Below, piece by piece: positions 59,148 through 64,000 of a DNA stretch of 64,000 bases. The first letter of the stretch is position 1. Each line of letters begins with the position of its first letter. Both the position numbers and the translations under genes were made by a program. Under the pieces are notes generated by a model. The model made no database searches, had not been told where the DNA came from, and was given only the letters and a program-made list of their open reading frames with translations. Source of the stretch: Bradyrhizobium sp. OK095 (GTDB taxonomy: Bacteria > Pseudomonadota > Alphaproteobacteria > Rhizobiales > Xanthobacteraceae). The DNA lies in contig NZ_FOBX01000008.1 in assembly GCF_900109945.1 (NCBI RefSeq), forward strand, positions 186,001 through 250,000. Reading direction: 5' to 3'.

Positions 59148-60233
59148 GTGGCCCGTATCACCCTTCGCCAACTGCTCGATCACGCCGCAAATCACGGCTA
59201 CGCGGTGCCGGCGTTCAACATCAACAACATGGAGCAGGGCATCGCGATCATGCAGGCGGCGGCCGAGGTCGATGCGCCCGTCATCATGCAGGCCTCGCGC
59301 GGCGCCCGCAGCTACGCCGGTGACATCATGCTCTCGCACATGATCGACGCGCTGGAGCGGACCTATCCGGACATCCCGCTCTGCATGCATCAGGACCACG
59401 GCAATGACGAGGCGACCTGTGCGTCCGCGATCGCCCATGGCTTCACCTCGGTGATGATGGACGGTTCGCTCAAGGCGGACGCCAAGACCGCGGCGGACTA
59501 CGACTACAACGTCGCGATCACCCGCCGCGTCGTCGACCTCGCGCACTGGGTCGGCGCGTCCGTCGAAGGTGAGCTCGGCGTGCTCGGCTCTCTTGAGCAT
59601 GGCGGTGGCGAGCAGGAGGATGGCCACGGCGTCGAGGGCAAGGTCAGCCACGACCAATTGCTGACCGATCCCGACCAGGCCGTCGATTTCGTCCGCGCCA
59701 CCAAGGTCGATGCGCTTGCGATCGCGATGGGCACGTCCCACGGTGCGTACAAGTTCAGCCGCAAGCCTGATGGCGACATCCTGGCGATGCGGGTGGTCGA
59801 GGAGATTCATCGCCGGCTGCCGAACACGCATCTTGTGATGCACGGCTCCTCGTCGGTGCCGCAGCCGTTGCAGGACATGTTCAACCAGTTCGGCGGCGAG
59901 ATGCCGCAGACCTGGGGCGTGCCGGTGGAGGAGATCGTGCGCGGCATCAAGAGCGGCGTGCGCAAGGTCAATATCGATACCGATTGCCGCCTGGCGATGA
60001 CCGCGGTGTTCCGCAAGGTCGCCGCGCAGACGCGTTCCGAGTTCGACCCACGCAAATTCCTCAAGCCGGCGATGGATGCGATGCGCGAGCTGTGCCGCAA
60101 CCGTTTCGAGCAGTTCGGCACCGCGGGCCACGCCAGCAAGATCAAGGTCATTCCCTTGAGCGAGATGGCGCGGCGCTATCGCGACGGTGAACTCGATCCG
60201 CGCATCGACGCCCGCGAGCCGGTCGCCGCCTAA
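59148..60233 (+). CDS. cbbA: Class II fructose-bisphosphate aldolase
   Basis: A 361-residue zinc aldolase that makes fructose-1,6- and sedoheptulose-1,7-bisphosphate. HQDHGND (81-87) provides the first zinc ligand and catalytic Asp83. VEGELGVLGSLEHGGGEQED and MHGSSSVPQ follow. It is the class IIB type with a C-terminal SEMARRYRDGELDPR. It starts at GTG 59148 after a perfect AGGAGG ribosome site. Confidence 0.94.
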   Translation: MARITLRQLLDHAANHGYAVPAFNINNMEQGIAIMQAAAEVDAPVIMQASRGARSYAGDIMLSHMIDALERTYPDIPLCMHQDHGNDEATCASAIAHGFTSVMMDGSLKADAKTAADYDYNVAITRRVVDLAHWVGASVEGELGVLGSLEHGGGEQEDGHGVEGKVSHDQLLTDPDQAVDFVRATKVDALAIAMGTSHGAYKFSRKPDGDILAMRVVEEIHRRLPNTHLVMHGSSSVPQPLQDMFNQFGGEMPQTWGVPVEEIVRGIKSGVRKVNIDTDCRLAMTAVFRKVAAQTRSEFDPRKFLKPAMDAMRELCRNRFEQFGTAGHASKIKVIPLSEMARRYRDGELDPRIDAREPVAA

Positions 60234-60264
60234 TCATTCAGAGAGAGAAGAAGAGGAGAGAGCC

Positions 60265-61725
60265 ATGAATGCACATGCAGGAACCGTTCGCGGCAAAGAA
60301 CGCTATCGATCGGGTGTGATGGAATACGCGCGCATGGGCTATTGGGAGCCCGACTATGTGCCAAAGGACACCGACGTTATCGCGCTGTTTCGCGTCACGC
60401 CGCAAGAGGGCGTCGACCCGATCGAGGCGTCGGCCGCAGTCGCCGGCGAATCCTCGACCGCGACCTGGACGGTGGTGTGGACCGACCGTCTGACTGCTGC
60501 GGAGAAATATCGCGCCAAGTGTTATCGCGTCGATCCGGTGCCTAACACGCCGGGCTCCTATTTCGCCTACATCGCCTACGACCTCGACCTGTTCGAGCCT
60601 GGTTCGATCGCCAATCTGTCGGCCTCGATCATCGGCAACGTGTTCGGCTTCAAACCACTCAAGGCGCTGCGTCTGGAGGACATGCGCTTCCCCGTCGCCT
60701 ATGTGAAGACCTTCCAGGGACCGGCGACCGGCATCGTGGTCGAGCGCGAGCGCCTCGACAAGTTCGGTCGGCCGCTGCTGGGCGCGACGGTGAAGCCGAA
60801 GCTCGGACTCTCCGGGCGCAACTACGGCCGCGTCGTCTACGAGGCGCTGAAGGGCGGGCTCGACTTCACCAAGGACGACGAGAACATCAACTCGCAGCCC
60901 TTCATGCACTGGCGCGATCGCTTCCTCTATTGCATGGAGGCGGTGAACCGCGCACAGGCTGCTTCGGGCGAGGTCAAGGGCACTTACCTGAACATCACCG
61001 CCGGGACGATGGAGAACATGTACGAGCGCGCGGAGTTCGCGAAAGAACTCGGCTCGGTCATCGTCATGATCGACCTCGTGATCGGCTACACCGCGATCCA
61101 GTCCATGGCGAAATGGGCGCGCCGCAACGACATGATCCTGCATCTGCACCGCGCCGGTCACTCGACCTATACGCGGCAGAAGAGCCATGGCGTGTCGTTC
61201 CGCGTCATCGCCAAATGGATGCGGCTTGCCGGCGTCGACCACATCCATGCCGGCACGGTGGTCGGCAAGCTCGAGGGCGATCCCAACACCACGCGCGGCT
61301 ATTACGACGTCTGCCGCGAGGACTTCAACCCGACCATGCTCGAGCACGGCCTGTTCTTCGACCAGTCCTGGGCGAGCCTGAACAAGATGATGCCGGTCGC
61401 CTCGGGCGGCATCCACGCGGGCCAAATGCATCAGCTGCTCAATCTGCTCGGCGAAGACGTCGTTCTGCAATTCGGCGGGGGCACGATCGGCCATCCCATG
61501 GGCATCGCGGCCGGCGCGATCGCCAACCGCGTGGCTCTGGAAGCGATGATCCTCGCCCGTAACGAGGGGCGCGATTACGTCCATGAAGGGCCGGAGATCC
61601 TGGCCAGGGCGGCCGAGACCTGCACGCCGCTGAAAGCTGCGCTCGAAGTCTGGAAGGACGTTTCCTTCAATTATCAATCCACCGACACGCCGGACTTCGT
61701 GCCGACCGCGCTCGAAACCGTCTAG
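60265..61725 (+). CDS. cbbL: RuBisCO large subunit, form I red type (IC)
   Basis: A 486-residue catalytic subunit of ribulose-1,5-bisphosphate carboxylase. Lys203 (carbamylated), Asp205 and Glu206 lie in GLDFTKDDEN, Lys177 in ATVKPKLG, and the loop-6 motif GGIHAGQMHQ is typical of red-type enzymes. Length and the N-terminal KERYRSGVMEYARMGYWEPD match form IC of proteobacteria. ATG 60265 follows a GAGGAGAGAG site. With cbbS it makes the L8S8 holoenzyme. The neighbouring cbbX supplies the activase needed by this class. Confidence 0.97.
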   Translation: MNAHAGTVRGKERYRSGVMEYARMGYWEPDYVPKDTDVIALFRVTPQEGVDPIEASAAVAGESSTATWTVVWTDRLTAAEKYRAKCYRVDPVPNTPGSYFAYIAYDLDLFEPGSIANLSASIIGNVFGFKPLKALRLEDMRFPVAYVKTFQGPATGIVVERERLDKFGRPLLGATVKPKLGLSGRNYGRVVYEALKGGLDFTKDDENINSQPFMHWRDRFLYCMEAVNRAQAASGEVKGTYLNITAGTMENMYERAEFAKELGSVIVMIDLVIGYTAIQSMAKWARRNDMILHLHRAGHSTYTRQKSHGVSFRVIAKWMRLAGVDHIHAGTVVGKLEGDPNTTRGYYDVCREDFNPTMLEHGLFFDQSWASLNKMMPVASGGIHAGQMHQLLNLLGEDVVLQFGGGTIGHPMGIAAGAIANRVALEAMILARNEGRDYVHEGPEILARAAETCTPLKAALEVWKDVSFNYQSTDTPDFVPTALETV

Positions 61726-61736
61726 GGAGACGCAAC

Positions 61737-62144
61737 ATGAAACTCACCCAGGGCTGCTTCTCGTTCCTGCCTGACCTGACCGACGATCAGATCACCAAGC
61801 AGGTGCAATACTGCCTCGCCAACGGCTGGGCGGTGAACATCGAGTTCACTGACGACCCGCATCCCCGCAACACCTATTGGGAGATGTGGGGCCTGCCGAT
61901 GTTCGATCTCCAGGACGCCGCCGGCGTGATGATGGAGCTCGCCGAATGCCGCAGGGTGTACGGTGACCGCTACATCCGCCTCAGCGGCTTCGACTCCAGC
62001 CATGGCTGGGAGTCGGTGCGGATCTCCTTCCTCGTCAACCGCCCGCCGCAGGAGGCCGAGTTCGAGCTGGTGCGGCAGGAGGTCGGGGGACGCGCGATCC
62101 GTTACAGCACCGTCCGAAAGAACGTCGCGCACGCGCCGCAATAG
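61737..62144 (+). CDS. cbbS: RuBisCO small subunit, red type
   Basis: A 135-residue small subunit starting MKLTQGCFSFLPDLTDDQIT. NTYWEMWGLPMFDLQDAAGV and VRISFLVNRPPQEAEFELVR are family motifs. The C-terminal extension (about residues 105-135) is the beta-hairpin that fills the central solvent channel in red-type L8S8 enzymes. It starts 11 bases after cbbL with GGGAGACGCAAC upstream. Confidence 0.96.
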   Translation: MKLTQGCFSFLPDLTDDQITKQVQYCLANGWAVNIEFTDDPHPRNTYWEMWGLPMFDLQDAAGVMMELAECRRVYGDRYIRLSGFDSSHGWESVRISFLVNRPPQEAEFELVRQEVGGRAIRYSTVRKNVAHAPQ

Positions 62145-62196
62145 CCATTCGTTTCCGCGCGGAGCCTCCCTGCTCCAGATCCTTGGCGGACAACTG

Positions 62197-62230
62197 CTTC
62201 GCCGCCGCCCCGCGGCGAAGCCATTTTATT
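62197..62230 (+). other. Stem-loop between cbbS and cbbX (attenuator-like)
   Basis: CTTCGCCGC-CGCCCC-GCGGCGAAG forms a 9-bp stem followed by CCATTTTATT. It resembles a weak Rho-independent terminator or mRNA 3' end. It lies 52 bases after the cbbS stop and 20 bases before cbbX. It may let RuBisCO mRNA be far more abundant than cbbX mRNA. Confidence 0.55.
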
Positions 62231-62240
62231 CGAGGCGCCG

Positions 62241-63155
62241 ATGCTTGATGTGCCCACCACCGAAACCGCGTTCGATCTTCGCAAGGAGGCCGAAGCTGCC
62301 GGGATCACCGACACGTTGCAACAGCTCGAGCAGGAGCTGATCGGCCTCCGGCCGGTCAAGAGCCGCGTGCGCCAGATTGCGTCGCTGCTGCTGATCGAGC
62401 GCATCCGGCAGCGTGCGGGACTGGCATCGTCGCCGCCGACGCTGCACATGTCGTTCACGGGCAATCCCGGCACCGGCAAGACCACGGTGGCGCTGCGCAT
62501 GGCCAAAATCCTGCACGGCCTCGGCTTTGTGCGGCGCGGGCAGGTGATCTCGGTGACGCGCGACGATCTCGTCGGGCAATATATCGGCCACACCGCGCCG
62601 AAGACGAAAGAGATTTTGAAGAAGGCGATGGGCGGCGTGCTGTTCATCGACGAGGCCTATTATCTGCATCGTCCCGACAATGAGCGCGACTACGGCCAGG
62701 AGGCGATCGAGATCCTGCTTCAGGTGATGGAGAACCAGCGCGAGGACCTCGTCGTGATCCTTGCCGGCTACGGCGAGCGGATGACGAGCTTCTTCGCCAG
62801 CAATCCCGGCTTCCGCTCGCGCATCGCCCACCACATCGACTTTCCCGACTATGCGGAGGCCGAGTTGCTTGTCATCGCCGAGCTGATGCTCAGGGAGCGT
62901 GGCTATCGCTTCTCGGCGGCGGCGCGCGAGGCCTTCGAGAAATACATCGCGTTGCGCCGGACCCAGCCGTTTTTCTCCAATGCACGCTCAATCCGCAACG
63001 CCGTCGACCGCATCCGCCTGCGGCAGGCTGACCGCCTGGTGTCGGACCTCGATCGCATGCTTGATGTCGCCGATCTCGAAACCATCGATCCGGCGGATGT
63101 CCTCGCAAGCCGCGTCTTCAGCGGTGGCGCCGATGTGCGGAGTGCGAAGCCATGA
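62241..63155 (+). CDS. cbbX: Red-type RuBisCO activase
   Basis: A 304-residue AAA+ protein that removes inhibitory sugar phosphates from red-type RuBisCO by pulling on the large-subunit C-terminus, activated by RuBP. Walker A is GNPGTGKT (74-81), Walker B is GGVLFIDEAYYL (131-142), and sensor region FFASNPGFRSRIAHHIDFPD follows. It starts at ATG 62241 after a stem-loop, and its stop overlaps the next gene (ATGA). Confidence 0.95.
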   Translation: MLDVPTTETAFDLRKEAEAAGITDTLQQLEQELIGLRPVKSRVRQIASLLLIERIRQRAGLASSPPTLHMSFTGNPGTGKTTVALRMAKILHGLGFVRRGQVISVTRDDLVGQYIGHTAPKTKEILKKAMGGVLFIDEAYYLHRPDNERDYGQEAIEILLQVMENQREDLVVILAGYGERMTSFFASNPGFRSRIAHHIDFPDYAEAELLVIAELMLRERGYRFSAAAREAFEKYIALRRTQPFFSNARSIRNAVDRIRLRQADRLVSDLDRMLDVADLETIDPADVLASRVFSGGADVRSAKP

Positions 63156-63889
63156 CCCGAGAAATCATTATCGCTCCCTCGATCCTGGCTGCGGATTTCG
63201 CTCGCCTCGGCGAGGAGATCGCGGCGATAGACGCAGCCGGTGCCGACTGGATCCATTGCGACGTGATGGACGGACATTTCGTGCCGAACATCAGTTTTGG
63301 TGCCGAAATCATCAAGGCGATCCGGCCTGTGACGTCGAAGATTTTCGATGTGCATCTGATGATCGCGCCTGTTGATCCCTATCTGGAAGCATTCGCAAAG
63401 GCAGGCGCCGATGTCATCACCGTTCATGCCGAAGCGGGTCCGCATCTCGACCGCTCGCTCCAGGCGATCCGCGCGCTCGGCAAGAAGGCCGGTGTCAGCC
63501 TGTGCCCGGCGACGCTGGAGAGTGCGATCGAATATGTGCTCGATCGTCTCGACCTCGTGCTGGTGATGACCGTCAACCCCGGCTTTGGCGGCCAGTCCTT
63601 CCTCGACTCCCAGCTTGAGAAGATCAGCCGCATTCGCAGCATGATCGGCGACCGGCCGATCCGGCTCGAGGTCGATGGCGGCGTCACGCGCGACAATGCG
63701 GCTGCGGTGGCTGCCGCGGGCGCAGATACGCTGGTGGCGGGTTCCGCTGTGTTCCGTGGCAAGAGCAGTGCTGATTATGCGGGCAACATCGCGGCCATTC
63801 GCGTTGCTGCGGAAGCCGGCCGGGTTCCAAGACTGCAACATAGTTCCGTGCCGTCGATGCGTGCAGGAGAGGGCGTGCGTATCCGGTAG
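63152..63889 (+). CDS. cbbE: Ribulose-phosphate 3-epimerase
   Basis: A 245-residue TIM-barrel enzyme interconverting ribulose-5-phosphate and xylulose-5-phosphate. Metal and catalytic residues are His35, Asp37 (HCDVMDGHFVPN), His68 (DVHLMI) and the Asp in RLEVDGGV. MTVNPGFGGQSFL holds the phosphate loop. ATG 63152 overlaps the cbbX stop, so translation is coupled. A C-terminal tail after residue 225 (RVPRLQHSSVPSMRAGEG) is longer than in E. coli Rpe. Confidence 0.94.
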   Translation: MTREIIIAPSILAADFARLGEEIAAIDAAGADWIHCDVMDGHFVPNISFGAEIIKAIRPVTSKIFDVHLMIAPVDPYLEAFAKAGADVITVHAEAGPHLDRSLQAIRALGKKAGVSLCPATLESAIEYVLDRLDLVLVMTVNPGFGGQSFLDSQLEKISRIRSMIGDRPIRLEVDGGVTRDNAAAVAAAGADTLVAGSAVFRGKSSADYAGNIAAIRVAAEAGRVPRLQHSSVPSMRAGEGVRIR

Positions 63890-63907
63890 ACTACGGAGGC
63901 CTTGCTC

Positions 63908-64000
63908 GTGCAGGCGATATTTCTCCGCGGTCTTACGGAGAATATGTCGCGAGTCGACGTCATCTTTCACGCCGAGGTAACCAACGGTGGTGAAGCCGGT
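63908..64000 (+). CDS. Possible start of a further gene, cut by the window end
   Basis: GGAGG at 63895-63899 is followed 8 bases later by GTG 63908, opening a frame MQAIFLRGLTENMSRVDVIF that stays open to the last base. It could be the next gene of the cbb operon. The opposite strand also has an open frame in this part (VDSRHILRKTAEKYRLHEQG), so the choice is uncertain. No family is recognised from 31 codons. Confidence 0.35.
   Translation, partial: MQAIFLRGLTENMSRVDVIFHAEVTNGGEAG

Noticed and set aside
62903..63970. 355-codon open frame on the minus strand over cbbX and cbbE
   Set aside because: Antisense to two certain genes, with low-complexity composition and no start signals.

Overview
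The window looks like chromosomal DNA of a Bradyrhizobium-type alphaproteobacterium (Rhizobiales). The support is high G+C, red-type form I RuBisCO with cbbX, a tandem array of chemoreceptors, several Rhizobiales-typical hypothetical families (DUF1236, DUF3096, DUF6894, TIGR02301, DUF2339), and many short interspersed palindromic repeats between genes. There is no transposase, integrase, prophage or CRISPR array. Most of the window is core chromosome; the least conserved-looking stretch is about 44.0-48.3 kb.

Layout. 1-5 kb: tail of a TrmN6-like methyltransferase, an oppositely oriented 32-residue membrane peptide with a perfect EcfG-type stress promoter, an S49 peptidase, and glyQ-glyS (glycyl-tRNA synthetase). 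5-11 kb: DUF1236 and DUF3096 proteins, pyruvate phosphate dikinase with a histone-H1-like N-terminal tail, and a SleB-like cell wall hydrolase. 11-14.8 kb: nadA-nadB-nadC (de novo NAD synthesis) behind two copies of an ATACTC-N5-GAGTAT-like palindrome. 15-18.4 kb: an MFS carrier, an AcuI-type reductase and small proteins. 18.6-26.4 kb: four consecutive methyl-accepting chemotaxis proteins with different sensor parts. 26.4-33 kb: DUF2339 membrane protein, a Nudix-related NrtR/NadQ-type regulator (probably the regulator of the nad operon), a dual-specificity phosphatase, and an overlapping ygfZ-tag-HD hydrolase run.

33-44 kb: a dihydroorotase with a changed metal motif, a rhodanese, small conserved proteins, two Nudix hydrolases, a YedK/HMCES protein, a CaiB/BaiF CoA-transferase next to a Cys-containing selenoprotein-B-like protein, and an operon Sua5 - FAD oxidoreductase - GNAT - NudK. 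44-48.3 kb: tRNA-Pro(CGG), an Imm50-like protein, small proteins, an N-carbamoyl-D-amino-acid amidohydrolase and a 1-kb repeat-filled gap. 48.3-54 kb: TetR and MFS exporter with matching palindromes, and a partial deoxysugar module. 54-64 kb: cbbR divergent from cbbFPTALSXE, a complete regulatory and catalytic Calvin-cycle cluster apart from PGK and GAPDH.

How the parts fit: CbbR is expected to switch on the cbb operon, which makes ribulose bisphosphate (CbbE, CbbP), fixes CO2 (CbbLS), repairs the enzyme (CbbX) and regenerates the acceptor (CbbF, CbbT, CbbA). PPDK, nadABC and the NrtR-like regulator serve central carbon and redox supply. No entirely new system is evident. The best leads are the stress-promoter micropeptide, the nad operator/regulator pairing, the PPDK tail, and the dihydroorotase variant.
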